Positions 24,965 through 34,818 are shown, numbered from the stretch's first letter. The stretch is 64,000 nucleotides of DNA from JAGLTQ01 sp964605385 (GCA_964605385.1 CAZSCK010000001.1:1-64000), one strand, 5' to 3'. The notes: generated by a model from the sequence alone, not told the origin. Translations and numbers: made by a program.

Positions 24965-26143
24965 TTACAAGCCTCTTTCAACATCTGCTTTAATATCATC
25001 AATTGATTCTAAGCCAACCGAAATACGAATTAAACCATCACTAATTCCTGAATTTGTTTTTTCTTCATCTGTTAAACGACCATGTGTCGTCGTTGCCGGG
25101 TGAGTAATTGTTGATTTTGCATCGCCCAAATTCGCAGTAATTGACAATAAGTGAGTTGAATCAATCAATTTCCAGGCAGCTTCTTTACCACCCTTAACTT
25201 CAAAAGATAAAACACCACTACCTGCAAATTGTTGTTGGCTGGCTAAATCATACTGAGGGTGCGAAGCTAAACCAGAATAATGAACTTTATTTACTTTTTT
25301 ATGTTGTTCAAGAAACTGTGCTAGTTCTAAAGCATTTGCACTATGCGCTTTCATTCTTAGTGATAAGGTTTCTAATCCTTTCAGGAATATCCATGCATTA
25401 AAAGGACTCAATGTAGGACCTGCCGTACGTAAAAAACCAAAAACTGTTTCACCCACTAACTCTTTATTGCCGACAACTGCCCCACCCATTGCTCGACCTT
25501 GGCCATCAATGTATTTCGTAGCAGAGTGAATAACGATATCCGCACCTAATTTTAAGGGCTGTTGCAATATTGGAGTACATAAACAATTATCAACAACTAA
25601 TAAACAGTCATTTTCATGCGCCAGGTCAGCCAGTGCTTTTAAATCTGCAACTTCTGTTAATGGGTTAGATGGTGTTTCTAAAAATAATATTTTCGTTTCT
25701 GGTTTAATGGCTTTTTTCCATGCATCCAGATCCGTTAAGTCAACAAACGTCGTATCCACACCAAAGGGTTGTAAATATTTGTTGAATAGGACAACAGTTG
25801 TTCCAAAAATTGAACGCGATGAAACAATGTGATCGCCCGACTCCAATAAAGCAACACAAGTGCTTAAAATAGCAGACATGCCTGTCGCCGTTGCGACACA
25901 ACTCTCTCCACCTTCAAGTACCGCTAGACGTTGTTCAAAAGTACGCACTGTTGGATTAGTGAAACGTGAATAAATATTCCCAGGTGATTCACCGCTGAAA
26001 CGCGCCGCGGCTTCGGCTGCACTTGGAAACACAAAGCTTGATGTGGGAAAAATAGGTTCACTATGTTCGCCTTCAGCCGTGCGTACTTGTCCCGCCCTTA
26101 CTGCTAAGGTTTCAAGTGACCAATTTTCATCGAAGTCTGACAT
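24965..26143 (-). CDS. metZ: O-succinylhomoserine sulfhydrylase
   Basis: 392 residues of the Cys/Met gamma-type PLP enzyme family. The PLP Lys lies in HSATKYIDGQG; the GGESCVATATGMSAI region forms the cofactor pocket. It makes homocysteine from O-succinylhomoserine and sulfide. Cystathionine gamma-synthase is the main alternative by sequence, but the position directly after purF is that of Pseudomonas metZ. It is on the minus strand, about 320 bases downstream of purF. Confidence 0.88.
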   Translation of the reverse strand: MSDFDENWSLETLAVRAGQVRTAEGEHSEPIFPTSSFVFPSAAEAAARFSGESPGNIYSRFTNPTVRTFEQRLAVLEGGESCVATATGMSAILSTCVALLESGDHIVSSRSIFGTTVVLFNKYLQPFGVDTTFVDLTDLDAWKKAIKPETKILFLETPSNPLTEVADLKALADLAHENDCLLVVDNCLCTPILQQPLKLGADIVIHSATKYIDGQGRAMGGAVVGNKELVGETVFGFLRTAGPTLSPFNAWIFLKGLETLSLRMKAHSANALELAQFLEQHKKVNKVHYSGLASHPQYDLASQQQFAGSGVLSFEVKGGKEAAWKLIDSTHLLSITANLGDAKSTITHPATTTHGRLTDEEKTNSGISDGLIRISVGLESIDDIKADVERGL

Positions 26144-26462
26144 TACTTTCTCCTAACAAAGAGGTTATCGCAGCCACTTTGTTTCATCCAAATGCTGCGG
26201 CAAATTCTAGTACCGCGTTAGAATAATACTCTCTAATTTAATAGAGTATGTGGGGCACTATGATTCGAACCTACAAAAATCATACTAGTTTAATACTATT
26301 AAGCTAATAAAGCGGACACAAAAAAACCCGCAATATTAGCTAAAGCAGGCTTTCACTTTAGCTGTATTTATACTGCGCCCGCAAGCTGATATCAAATCGG
26401 CGCTTTCTAATGAATCATCACCAGAAGTAGTTAGATTAGGTGATGATTGGCTAAATGTCAAT
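26144..26462. other. Intergenic stretch between purF and metZ
   Basis: This stretch holds no gene. It contains a 10-bp perfect inverted repeat AATCATCACC/GGTGATGATT (26413-26422 and 26439-26448, loop 16), without a U-run. It also contains a tRNA-like T-loop string (GATTCGAACC near 26262) whose stem does not pair. Nothing else is recognisable. Confidence 0.5.
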
Positions 26463-27977
26463 TTACGCGTTGTTATGAATTTCAATAACTTCGTTATCGG
26501 CATCATCGCCTGCTCTACTAGCATCATTTCTTAATGATTCAATGTGTTTTAAATATGTATCATCAATATCACCTGTTACATATACACCATTAAAAACAGA
26601 TGTATCAAACTCTTTTATTTTCGGTGCTTTTTTGCGTACAGCTTCAATTAAGTCATCGAGTTTTTGATAAAATAATCTATCGGCACCAATTTCTTTTGCG
26701 ATTTCTTCAACGTTACGGTCATGACCAACCAGTTCAACCGCTGCTGGCATATCAATACCATAAACATTTGGATAACGTACTGCGGGGGCAGCAGAGGCAA
26801 AATAAACTTTTTTAGCTCCGGCATCACGTGCCATTTGAATAATTTGTTGTGATGTTGTGCCTCGTACAATGGAGTCATCAACCAGTAAAACATTTTTACC
26901 TTTGAATTCTAATTCAATTGCATTGAGTTTTTGTTTTACTGATTTCTTACGTTGTTGTTGACCCGGCATAATAAAGGTTCGGCCAATATAACGATTTTTA
27001 ATAAAACCCTCACTGTACTTTACCCCTAGCGTATATGACAACTCTAAAGCAGAGGTCCGACTGGTATCCGGTATCGGCAGTACCACATCAATATCGTGAT
27101 CAGGGAATTCTTTCAGAATGGTTTTTGCTAAATAATCGCCCATACGTAAACGTGCTTTATAAACAGACACACCATCTATAATTGAATCCGGACGTGCAAA
27201 ATAAACGTGTTCGAAAATACAAGGAGATAGCTTTGGCTTTTCTGCGCATTGACGAGAAAAAATCTGGCCTTCGTTATTTATAAAAATAGCCTCACCAGGT
27301 TCAATGTCTCGTACCATTTCAAAACCTAACGAGTCAATCGCAACAGATTCAGAAGCTACAATATGCTCAACACCCTTCCCTGTTTCCCTTTTACCAAATG
27401 CGACAGGGCGAATACCATAAGGATCTCGAAACGCAACAATGCCGCGTCCTGTAATCATTGCCACTACTGCATAAGCACCTCTACAACGCTTATGTACATT
27501 TTCAATGGCATCAAAAATATTATCTGCGGTAATGTCAAGATCAGGGTTAACTGTTTCCTGCAACTCATGAGCAAAAACATTTAATAAAATTTCTGAATCT
27601 GAATTAGTATTTATATGGCGACGATCCTGAACGAATAAATCATGCTTTAAATCTTCTGCATTGGTTAAATTACCGTTATGCGCTAACGCAATACCATAAG
27701 GCGAATTCACATAAAAAGGCTGTGCTTCTGATGACGAAAAACAACCCGCGGTGGGATAGCGAACATGACCAATACCAATATTACCTTTTAGGTTCATCAT
27801 GTGACGTGTATGGAAAACGTCTTTAACCAGACCATTTCCTTTGCGCAAATACATACGATCATCTTCACAAGTTACTATGCCTGCTGCGTCCTGACCACGA
27901 TGTTGTAGTACCGTTAATCCATCATAGAGTGCTTGATTAACAGGTGTATGGCCAACAAGACCAATAATTCCACACAT
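26463..27977 (-). CDS. purF: Amidophosphoribosyltransferase
   Basis: 504 residues. The N-terminal nucleophile Cys2 is in MCGIIGLVGH, followed by the Ntn glutaminase domain (RYPTAG, HNGNL, NSDSEIL). The C-terminal phosphoribosyltransferase domain carries the PRPP motif VLLVDDSIVRGTT. It catalyses the first committed step of purine synthesis. The length equals E. coli PurF (505). It stands in the conserved cvpA-purF-metZ order, though a repeat-bearing 260-base gap separates it from cvpA. Confidence 0.97.
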   Translation of the reverse strand: MCGIIGLVGHTPVNQALYDGLTVLQHRGQDAAGIVTCEDDRMYLRKGNGLVKDVFHTRHMMNLKGNIGIGHVRYPTAGCFSSSEAQPFYVNSPYGIALAHNGNLTNAEDLKHDLFVQDRRHINTNSDSEILLNVFAHELQETVNPDLDITADNIFDAIENVHKRCRGAYAVVAMITGRGIVAFRDPYGIRPVAFGKRETGKGVEHIVASESVAIDSLGFEMVRDIEPGEAIFINNEGQIFSRQCAEKPKLSPCIFEHVYFARPDSIIDGVSVYKARLRMGDYLAKTILKEFPDHDIDVVLPIPDTSRTSALELSYTLGVKYSEGFIKNRYIGRTFIMPGQQQRKKSVKQKLNAIELEFKGKNVLLVDDSIVRGTTSQQIIQMARDAGAKKVYFASAAPAVRYPNVYGIDMPAAVELVGHDRNVEEIAKEIGADRLFYQKLDDLIEAVRKKAPKIKEFDTSVFNGVYVTGDIDDTYLKHIESLRNDASRAGDDADNEVIEIHNNA

Positions 27978-28044
27978 AACTTTTTTCCTATTTATAGACC
28001 TAAAACCTGAGGCCTTTGTATGAATAGCGAGAAGTTAGAGAACA

Positions 28045-28168
28045 AGGCAATAATTAACGAAAAAGCGGAGTGTACGGTTAGGCCATTCTCGTACATCCCT
28101 GTACTTCACGGCACCTGAACATCCTTATTCAATGTACATGAGCATTTTGAGTTGATTATTCGTCGTGC
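28045..28168. repeat. Palindromic intergenic repeat, family E-like, copy 2
   Basis: Outer arms GCAATAATTAACGAAAAAGC and its imperfect complement ending GATTATTCGTCGTGCC frame inner GTACA/TGTAC inverted repeats and a secondary GTACATCCCTGTAC-type stem. It occupies most of the purF-cvpA gap. Confidence 0.5.
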
Positions 28169-28238
28169 CCCACATAAAATTAATGTGGAGGGTAAACGCA
28201 GTTATCTAGCTTCGTAGCATTCGTGCAATGACCTCAAA

Positions 28239-28727
28239 CTAGTATTTAAAATATCGTGCTATATCGCTTGGTAAAAGATCTTTTAACCATGTTGCAATAA
28301 CTTCAAAACGGAACATAAAGAAAGATTCATCCCACCACTTTTCTTGAGGTATGGCTGTTAATCCAAGCAACATAATAATAATAGTAACTAATAATATGCC
28401 GCGTAAAAAACCAAATACACCACCAATGGTACGATCAACACCGCTAAGACCCACTCTTTGTACAAATTGTGATGCAAAAAAATTAATCATTGCTGCGACC
28501 ATCAAAGACAATATAAACAAGCTCACAAAAGCAGCCAGTAAACGTAATGTTGGATCTTTAATTGAACTGCCAAACAATTCTGCCATGCCAGATGAAAAAG
28601 TCATCGCAACCCATAAGGAAACTAACCAACCAGCCAGGGACAGAGCTTCTTTTACAAATCCGCGCATTAAACTAACGATGACGGATATAATAATAATCCC
28701 TAAAACTATTAAATCTGCTAAAACCAT
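28239..28727 (-). CDS. cvpA: CvpA family inner-membrane protein
   Basis: 162 residues with four predicted membrane helices and the CvpA N-terminal motif ADLIVLGIIIISVIVSLMRG, followed by GFVKEALSLAGW. The family is needed for colicin V production in E. coli and affects envelope homeostasis; the biochemical role is unknown. It lies in the dedD-cvpA-purF order, 14 bases after dedD. Confidence 0.93.
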   Translation of the reverse strand: MVLADLIVLGIIIISVIVSLMRGFVKEALSLAGWLVSLWVAMTFSSGMAELFGSSIKDPTLRLLAAFVSLFILSLMVAAMINFFASQFVQRVGLSGVDRTIGGVFGFLRGILLVTIIIMLLGLTAIPQEKWWDESFFMFRFEVIATWLKDLLPSDIARYFKY

Positions 28728-28741
28728 TTATACCTGTTCCA

Positions 28742-29311
28742 TTATGGATGCTTAACAACTAAACCACTAAGTTTTAATTCTTTCTTCAACTTTATTTTAA
28801 GTGCTTCAGCTTTTTTACGTGTTATTTCCGGGCCAACTCGTACCCGATAAATCACTTTATTGTTTTTCATTATGCGTTCAACAAAAGCATGAATTTTTTT
28901 CTTACGTAATTTATCTTTTAAACCTAAAGCATTTGTTCGTTTAGTAAAACTACCCACCTGAACAGCCCAAACAGTTTTCTTTATAACCGGTTTTTTTTCT
29001 TTTTCTGCAAGCGCAACCATCGTATCAACAATAGACTTTGTTTTTTTCTCTTCTACAATTTTTGGTTCAGGTAAACCGTGAGCAATTGGTATTCTTTTGG
29101 GGTTAATCGGATGTGACTCTGTTTTTTGTATTTCTTTAATATCAATATGTTTAATATTGGTAACTTCAGCACTTCGCTCAGGAACATTGCTACCAAAGAC
29201 CGGCATTTCCATATCCCGTCCGCCACTCAGTAACATGGGAATAAAAATCACAGCCAACGCAATCAGTACCACTGCACCGACTAAACGTTGTTTCAAGCGA
29301 CCTTCTTCCAC
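28742..29311 (-). CDS. dedD: SPOR-domain cell-division protein, DedD type
   Basis: About 189 residues from the GTG at 29309-29311; AGGAGG lies just upstream, while the longer ATG frame has no ribosome-binding site. A membrane helix spans about residues 9-29 (VGAVVLIALAVIFIPMLL). A charged linker leads to a C-terminal SPOR domain (VWAVQVGSF onward) that binds denuded septal peptidoglycan. It sits between folC and cvpA as in Pseudomonas and E. coli relatives. Confidence 0.9.
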   Translation of the reverse strand: MEEGRLKQRLVGAVVLIALAVIFIPMLLSGGRDMEMPVFGSNVPERSAEVTNIKHIDIKEIQKTESHPINPKRIPIAHGLPEPKIVEEKKTKSIVDTMVALAEKEKKPVIKKTVWAVQVGSFTKRTNALGLKDKLRKKKIHAFVERIMKNNKVIYRVRVGPEITRKKAEALKIKLKKELKLSGLVVKHP

Positions 29312-29380
29312 ATTTCCTCCTAACTCAAAATAATCAATAAATAACAAAAATGGGCAAAATTTACCCCAGCCAAGAGCCTA

Positions 29381-30694
29381 TTATATTCCAAGCTGCATAG
29401 CGAATTCTACTGTATAAAATGAACCAAAAATAACCACCCGGTCAGCGTTAGTTGCTACCAAATCTGCAGCCATTATTGCTTCTTTTACATTAGTAAAATC
29501 ACTGACAACCGCATTCCTATCTAAATCTTTAACAACACTCGCTAAATCAGCCCCTTTCATACCGCGAGGTACCTCTAAACTGGCAATAAACCAGCTGGAA
29601 ATCTGAGGGGATATGCGAGCTAATGCTTTAGCATGTTCTTTATCTTCAAGCATACCCAATACGGCTAGTGTTTTCCCTTCACATGATTCGCCCAATAACT
29701 CCGCTAAACACGCCATACTGTCTTCATTATGAGCCACATCCAATATATGCAAAATATTGGAAGAATCCGTTGTTGAACATTGAAAACGGCCCAACACCGA
29801 AACAGATAACAAACCCGCTTTCACCTGCTGTTGATTTACTGGAAGTTTGTTGGCCAAACACTCCATGACCATTAATACACCGGCTGCATTATCAATTTGA
29901 TGACGGCCGCGAATATTGGGCATAGGCAGTGCTGTGCGTTGTTTTTTACTTGATGTAGGACTATAGGATTTCCAATTCCATGATTGTGGTGTACCTGCAG
30001 CAGCAAAACTTTCTTGCCAGTCAAAATCCTGGCCGCGACGATATAATAGTGCACCCTTTTCATTTGCGACCTGTTTTATGCTTTTTGGCATATCCGGGCT
30101 ACTAAAAATAACAGGACGATTTTTTCGCATAATGCCGGCTTTTTCTACTGCGATGGTTTCCCGGTCATGACCTAACCATCCCGTATGATCAATTCCAATT
30201 GAGGTAATCAAAGCGACATCTGCATCAATAATATTTACAACATCCAAACGCCCACCTAAACCTACTTCTAAAATAATCACATCAGGTTTAGCACGATAAA
30301 AAATATCCAATGCTGCTAATGAGCCAAACTCAAAGTAAGTTAAAGAAATTTCTTTATTATTTTCTAAACGCGCTCGATCGATTCGATCAAATGCTTCGCA
30401 AATAAGCTCATCTGAAACTTCTTCAGCATTGAGGTGAATACGTTCGTTATAGCGCAATAAATGAGGAGAGGTATAAGCGCCCGTTTCATAACCGGCTTGC
30501 TGATAAATAGATTCTAATAAAGCAACACTGGAACCTTTGCCATTAGTGCCAGCAACGGTAATAACAGGGATAGAAGGTAAAGAAGAATGTAGTCGTTTAA
30601 AAACTTCCGCAACGCGCTCGAGGCCAAGTTCAATGGCTGAAGGATGCAGGCCTTCTTGCCAATCTAACCATTCATGAAGAGACGAAAAGCGCAT
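29381..30694 (-). CDS. folC: Bifunctional dihydrofolate/folylpolyglutamate synthase
   Basis: 437 residues of the Mur-ligase family. The ATP loop is VAGTNGKGSSVALLE; the LRYNERIHLN and EVGLGGRLDVVN motifs are FolC signatures. The C-terminal domain includes LDVAHNEDSM. It adds L-glutamate to dihydropteroate and to reduced folates in the cytoplasm. It lies between accD and dedD; a family C repeat separates it from accD. Confidence 0.95.
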   Translation of the reverse strand: MRFSSLHEWLDWQEGLHPSAIELGLERVAEVFKRLHSSLPSIPVITVAGTNGKGSSVALLESIYQQAGYETGAYTSPHLLRYNERIHLNAEEVSDELICEAFDRIDRARLENNKEISLTYFEFGSLAALDIFYRAKPDVIILEVGLGGRLDVVNIIDADVALITSIGIDHTGWLGHDRETIAVEKAGIMRKNRPVIFSSPDMPKSIKQVANEKGALLYRRGQDFDWQESFAAAGTPQSWNWKSYSPTSSKKQRTALPMPNIRGRHQIDNAAGVLMVMECLANKLPVNQQQVKAGLLSVSVLGRFQCSTTDSSNILHILDVAHNEDSMACLAELLGESCEGKTLAVLGMLEDKEHAKALARISPQISSWFIASLEVPRGMKGADLASVVKDLDRNAVVSDFTNVKEAIMAADLVATNADRVVIFGSFYTVEFAMQLGI

Positions 30695-30726
30695 TATTTC
30701 AAACTCAAGACTTTCTAAGGGGAGTC

Positions 30727-30846
30727 ACTGTCATTGCGATGGAACAAAGTGACTGCAGCAATCTCATGTTTAAGGAGATTAAATTTGAGATTGCCGCGTC
30801 AGCACGTAAAAACATATGTTTTTACGTACTTCCTCGCAATGACAGT
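30727..30846. repeat. Palindromic repeat, family C (TCATTGCGA type), copy 1
   Basis: A 13-bp perfect terminal inverted repeat (ACTGTCATTGCGA and TCGCAATGACAGT) encloses GCAATCTC/GAGATTGC and a GTAAAAACATATGTTTTTAC stem. It lies between accD and folC. A second copy is at 54709-54875. Confidence 0.85.
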
Positions 30847-30893
30847 AAGATAATAAATATTGTAGATATTTTTAGATAATAATAAAAAGATTT

Positions 30894-31754
30894 CTACACA
30901 GCGGGTTGTTGCATCATGATCGAGAGTAGACTTGCCACTTTATCCCGCATATCACGACGATCAACAATCATATCAACCGCGCCATGCTCTAATAAAAACT
31001 CACTACGTTGAAAACCATCCGGTAGTATTTCACGAACCGTTTGTTCTATTACTCGTGGACCAGCAAAACCAATCAAAGCATTTGGTTCTGCAATATTGAT
31101 ATCACCTAACATGGCCAAACTGGCTGATACGCCACCCATGGTTGGATCAGTCAAAATAGAAATAAACGGTAATGACTGTTTACGCATACGTGCTAATGCG
31201 GCACTGGTTTTCGCCATTTGCATTAACGAGAACAAAGCTTCCTGCATGCGAGCACCACCACTGGCTGAATAACAAACCAGAGGTAAATTTTCTTTCAAAC
31301 AAACATTGACGGCACGAACAAAACGTTCGCCAACCACTGAACCCATCGAACCACCCATGAATTTAAATTCAAAAGCAGCGGCAACAACCGGAACACCTTT
31401 AACGCTACCCTTCATGACAATTAACGCATCATTTTCTCCGGTGGCCTTTTGCGCCTGGGTAAGACGATCCTTATATTTTTTTATGTCTTTAAACTTGAGC
31501 ACATCAACAGGCTTTAAATTTTCACCAATTTCGCTGCGTCCATCTGCATCAAGAAATGTATCTAAACGCCAGCGCGCACCAACACGTGCATGTTGATCAC
31601 ACTTTGGACAGACATCTAAATTACGTTCCATTTCTGCGCGATACAATACAGCACCACAAGCAGTACACTTGGTCCATAAACCTTCGGGTACACTTTTACG
31701 TGATTCACCATCAATTCGAATACGTTCTGGTAATAATTTGCTAAACCAATTCAT
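30894..31754 (-). CDS. accD: Acetyl-CoA carboxylase carboxyltransferase subunit beta
   Basis: 286 residues. The N-terminal zinc finger has the pattern CTAC...CPKC (KCTACGAVLYR, DVCPKCDQH). The crotonase-like carboxyltransferase core includes SASGGARMQE and GGVSASLAMLGD. With AccA it transfers carboxyl from biotin to acetyl-CoA in fatty acid synthesis. It stands between trpA and folC, the order seen in Pseudomonas. Confidence 0.97.
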   Translation of the reverse strand: MNWFSKLLPERIRIDGESRKSVPEGLWTKCTACGAVLYRAEMERNLDVCPKCDQHARVGARWRLDTFLDADGRSEIGENLKPVDVLKFKDIKKYKDRLTQAQKATGENDALIVMKGSVKGVPVVAAAFEFKFMGGSMGSVVGERFVRAVNVCLKENLPLVCYSASGGARMQEALFSLMQMAKTSAALARMRKQSLPFISILTDPTMGGVSASLAMLGDINIAEPNALIGFAGPRVIEQTVREILPDGFQRSEFLLEHGAVDMIVDRRDMRDKVASLLSIMMQQPAV

Positions 31755-31783
31755 ATAAAAACCTATCTTTTTTTGTTATGTTC

Positions 31784-31866
31784 ACTCCCCATTTTAGCTG
31801 GGAGGATTAGGGAAGAAAGGCTTAAACCTCCCCTCCCCTTAGCCCCCTCCCAATGGGAGGGGGGAA
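31784..31866. repeat. GC-rich palindromic element in the trpA-accD gap
   Basis: CCCCCTCCC and GGGAGGGGG (31843-31863) form a strong 9-bp stem in an AT-rich background. The sequence around it (CTCCCC..GGGAGGATTAGGG and CCCTCCCCTTAGCC) forms a second inverted pair. It resembles dispersed intergenic palindromes; only one copy is in the window. It may attenuate accD transcription. Confidence 0.6.
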
Positions 31867-31873
31867 TATAATT

Positions 31874-32701
31874 TTAAGTATCTAATGCTGTGCGCATTTC
31901 AGATAATAATTCTTTTACTGCTTTAATCGCATTATCGGCCGAATCGAGGTTTTCCTCAATACGTTTAACGATAGCACTGCCTACAATAACCGCATCGGCG
32001 ACACTAGCAATATTCGCGGCTGACTCCGCATCTTTAATACCGAAGCCTACTCCGACTGGTAATTCTGTCAACGAGCGTATGGTGGAAACACGATCCTGAA
32101 CTGACTTTATGTCCAAATGGCCGGCACCGGTTACGCCCTTTAATGAAACATAGTACAAAAATCCCGAGCTCGCATCATTAATTATCTTAATTCTTTCTTC
32201 TGAAGTTGTCGGTGAAATAAGGAAAATACGGTCAATTCCTTCTGTTTTCATCGCGTCGACATATTCTTCTGCTTCTTCAGGTGGAATATCCACCGTTAAT
32301 AGACCATCAACACCTGCTTTAGCGGCAGATTTGGCAAATTCAGCGTAGCCCATCACTTCTATTGGGTTTAGGTAACCCATTAATAATACGGGAGTTTCTA
32401 TGTCTTTTTGACGAAACTCTGCCACCATTGCCATCACATCACGTAGGCTTACGTTGTGTTCTAATGCGCGTTCCATTGCTTTTTGAATGACCGGGCCTTC
32501 TGCCATAGGGTCTGAAAATGGCACACCTAATTCAATGAGATCTGCGCCTGCTTCAACCATAGCATGCATCATCGGTACAGCATTTTCAGGTTTTGGATCG
32601 CCCGCAGTGAAATAAGGAACCAGCAATTTACGCCCTTCTTTAGCGCGTAATTCAAACCGAGCCTTAATTCTTGATTGGCTTTTGCTCACATGATCTATCA
32701 C
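31874..32701 (-). CDS. trpA: Tryptophan synthase alpha chain
   Basis: 275 residues, a TIM barrel. The catalytic Glu lies in DLIELGVPFSDPMAEGP; the loop residues GVTGAG and GFGIKD are present. It cleaves indole-3-glycerol phosphate and passes indole to TrpB. The start overlaps the trpB stop by 4 bases (ATGA), indicating translational coupling. Confidence 0.97.
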   Translation of the reverse strand: MIDHVSKSQSRIKARFELRAKEGRKLLVPYFTAGDPKPENAVPMMHAMVEAGADLIELGVPFSDPMAEGPVIQKAMERALEHNVSLRDVMAMVAEFRQKDIETPVLLMGYLNPIEVMGYAEFAKSAAKAGVDGLLTVDIPPEEAEEYVDAMKTEGIDRIFLISPTTSEERIKIINDASSGFLYYVSLKGVTGAGHLDIKSVQDRVSTIRSLTELPVGVGFGIKDAESAANIASVADAVIVGSAIVKRIEENLDSADNAIKAVKELLSEMRTALDT

Positions 32702-33909
32702 AGCGTGATCCCCTCAATATCAGCCACGGTATGGATATCTTTATCACCACGACCAGAAAGGTTCACAATAATGATTTTGTCCTTATCCATGGTTGGGGCT
32801 AATTTAGTGGCATACGCTAAAGCATGGCTGGATTCTAACGCAGGGATAATGCCTTCAATTTTCGTTAAATCATGAAAAGCCTGTAAGGCTTCTTCATCAT
32901 TAATCGCAACATATTTCGCACGACCAACATCTTTTAACCACGCATGTTCTGGTCCAACACCTGGATAATCCAGACCTGCAGAAATCGAATGTGTTTCGAT
33001 AATCTGGCCATTCTCATCTTCCACTAAATATGTCCGATTACCGTGTAAAACACCAGGTTTACCTGCACATAATGGTGCAGCATGCCTGCCGGTTTCAATA
33101 CCATCGCCAGCGGCTTCTACTCCGTAAATAGCAACATCTTTATCATCAATAAAAGGATGAAATAAACCAATCGCATTTGAACCACCACCCACACAGGCAA
33201 TTAAAGCATCGGGCAAGCGGCCTTCGTGTTGTTGAATTTGCTCACGCGCTTCACGGCCAATAATAGTTTGAAAGTCACGCACCATAGCAGGATATGGATG
33301 AGGCCCGGCGACTGTGCCTATTATATAAAAGGTGTCATCAATATTGGTTACCCAGTCACGCATAGCTTCATTTAAAGCATCTTTTAGCGTTGCAGAACCT
33401 GCCGTTACAGGCACCACCGTTGCACCTAATAACTTCATACGATAAACGTTTGCTGCCTGGCGCTGAATATCAACCTCGCCCATATAAACCACACATTCTA
33501 TTCCTAAACGTGCAGCAACCGTTGCCGTTGCGACGCCATGCTGGCCTGCACCGGTTTCCGCAATAATACGTATTTTGCCCATACGTTTAGCGAGTAAAGC
33601 CTGCCCCACCGTATTATTTATTTTGTGCGCACCGGTATGGTTTAAGTCTTCACGTTTAAGATAAATCTTTGCACCACCTAATTCTTTTGACCAGCGCTCA
33701 GCAAAATATAAAGGTGAAGGACGGCCCACATAATTCTGTAGTTCCCAATCAAGTTCCGCTAAAAAATCTTTATCCTGCATGTACTTTTCATAAGCAAGAC
33801 GTAATTCTGTCAACGGCCCCATTAATGTCTCAGCGACAAAAAGCCCGCCATAAACACCGAAATGACCTTTGTCATCAGGTTGATGATATTTTGTTTCTGA
33901 TTCAGCCAA
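32698..33909 (-). CDS. trpB: Tryptophan synthase beta chain
   Basis: 403 residues of the PLP fold II family. The cofactor Lys is in HTGAHKINNTVGQ, the phosphate-binding loop is GGGSNAIG, and AETGAGQHGVATA is the family signature. It joins indole and serine to make tryptophan. It overlaps trpF by 8 bases upstream and trpA by 4 downstream. Confidence 0.98.
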   Translation of the reverse strand: MAESETKYHQPDDKGHFGVYGGLFVAETLMGPLTELRLAYEKYMQDKDFLAELDWELQNYVGRPSPLYFAERWSKELGGAKIYLKREDLNHTGAHKINNTVGQALLAKRMGKIRIIAETGAGQHGVATATVAARLGIECVVYMGEVDIQRQAANVYRMKLLGATVVPVTAGSATLKDALNEAMRDWVTNIDDTFYIIGTVAGPHPYPAMVRDFQTIIGREAREQIQQHEGRLPDALIACVGGGSNAIGLFHPFIDDKDVAIYGVEAAGDGIETGRHAAPLCAGKPGVLHGNRTYLVEDENGQIIETHSISAGLDYPGVGPEHAWLKDVGRAKYVAINDEEALQAFHDLTKIEGIIPALESSHALAYATKLAPTMDKDKIIIVNLSGRGDKDIHTVADIEGITL

Positions 33910-34519
33910 CGCGCTGTACCTCTTTAATAAACTGTTCTATTTTTTTATGATCTTTAATTGCGGGTTCGGATTCTACACCGCTACTTACATCTACAGCATA
34001 CGGTTTTACTGTTTCAACCGCTGAAGCGACATTTTCAGGGTTAAGTCCCCCCGCTAAAATAAGTGGCAAAGGGATATCTTCCGGAATTAAACTCCAATCA
34101 AACGTTTGTCCGGAACCACCGCCCGCTTTACTGTATGTATCTAATAAAATACCCGACGCATTGGGATATTCTTGTGCGAATGCCACCACATTTACATTGT
34201 CACGCATTCTTAAAACTTTGATATACGGTATCTCAAACTGATCACAAAAAGCTGGCGATTCATCACCGTGAAACTGTAATAGATTCAAAGGCACCACTTT
34301 AAGTGCCTCACGTACTGTTGCTTCTGTGGCATCCATAAATAAGCCCACCACCGTCACAAACGGCGGCAGTGATTCAGCAATCACTCGAGCATCCGTCAAA
34401 CTGGCATAGCGCGAGCTTTTTTCAACAAAAATAAGCCCAATCGCATCCGCACCACACTCAACTGCTTTAAGTGCGTCATCTAAATGCTTAATTCCACAGA
34501 TTTTAATACGTGTATGCAA
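33902..34519 (-). CDS. trpF: Phosphoribosylanthranilate isomerase
   Basis: 205 residues. Catalytic Cys in KICGIK near the start, LLDTYSKAGGGSGQTFDW for phosphate binding and AGGLNPENV near the end. It carries out the third step of tryptophan synthesis from anthranilate. It leads the trpFBA-accD-folC transcription unit. In related genomes truA lies directly upstream; here that place is taken by 15 kb of unrelated genes. Confidence 0.96.
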   Translation of the reverse strand: MHTRIKICGIKHLDDALKAVECGADAIGLIFVEKSSRYASLTDARVIAESLPPFVTVVGLFMDATEATVREALKVVPLNLLQFHGDESPAFCDQFEIPYIKVLRMRDNVNVVAFAQEYPNASGILLDTYSKAGGGSGQTFDWSLIPEDIPLPLILAGGLNPENVASAVETVKPYAVDVSSGVESEPAIKDHKKIEQFIKEVQRVG

Positions 34520-34623
34520 GCCAATACCCTGAAAACTTAACTAAGGCGCTTATTTTACAGTAACTTAGGGGAATCCGCTAACCCAAAATAACCATGATTA
34601 ATTTAATAATTTGTCAGGTTTGA

Positions 34624-34637
34624 TTGATCTACATCAA
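34624..34637. promoter_or_regulatory. FNR/ANR-type box between trpF and hppA
   Basis: TTGATCTACATCAA is a perfect match to TTGAT-N4-ATCAA. It lies 182 bases before hppA and 105 before trpF, which read away from each other. A promoter with this box near -41.5 would start near 34672 toward hppA, suggesting activation of the pyrophosphatase when oxygen is low. Confidence 0.65.
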
Positions 34638-34818
34638 TGCATAAATTTTCCATATCAATATGACTTTTAGGGATATTAAATAGGGAGATAGACCGATAAA
34701 AACACATGATAACGCCCGTCGTTAAAAGGGTTTAGTCTTCGTGCACAAGAATTTAAATAACTAATTTAGTCTAAACTTCTAAATTACTCAGGTTTACATA
34801 ATTAAGGGAGAAAGCATC

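Noticed and set aside
26252..26325. tRNA-like string on the minus strand with GGTTCGAATC and a D-loop-like stretch
   Set aside because: The T-stem bases (GTAGG and CATAG) do not pair and the acceptor pairing is only four bases. No functional tRNA fold could be drawn; at most a decayed remnant.
28045..28168. CRISPR-like or attenuator interpretation of the purF-cvpA gap
   Set aside because: Only one set of inverted arms and no spaced direct repeats; it fits a dispersed palindrome better.
26247..28176. TATGTGGGGCAC (26247-26258) and its exact complement (28165-28176) flanking purF as inverted 12-mers
   Set aside because: A 12-base match in 64 kb is expected by chance many times, and there is no transposase or target duplication.
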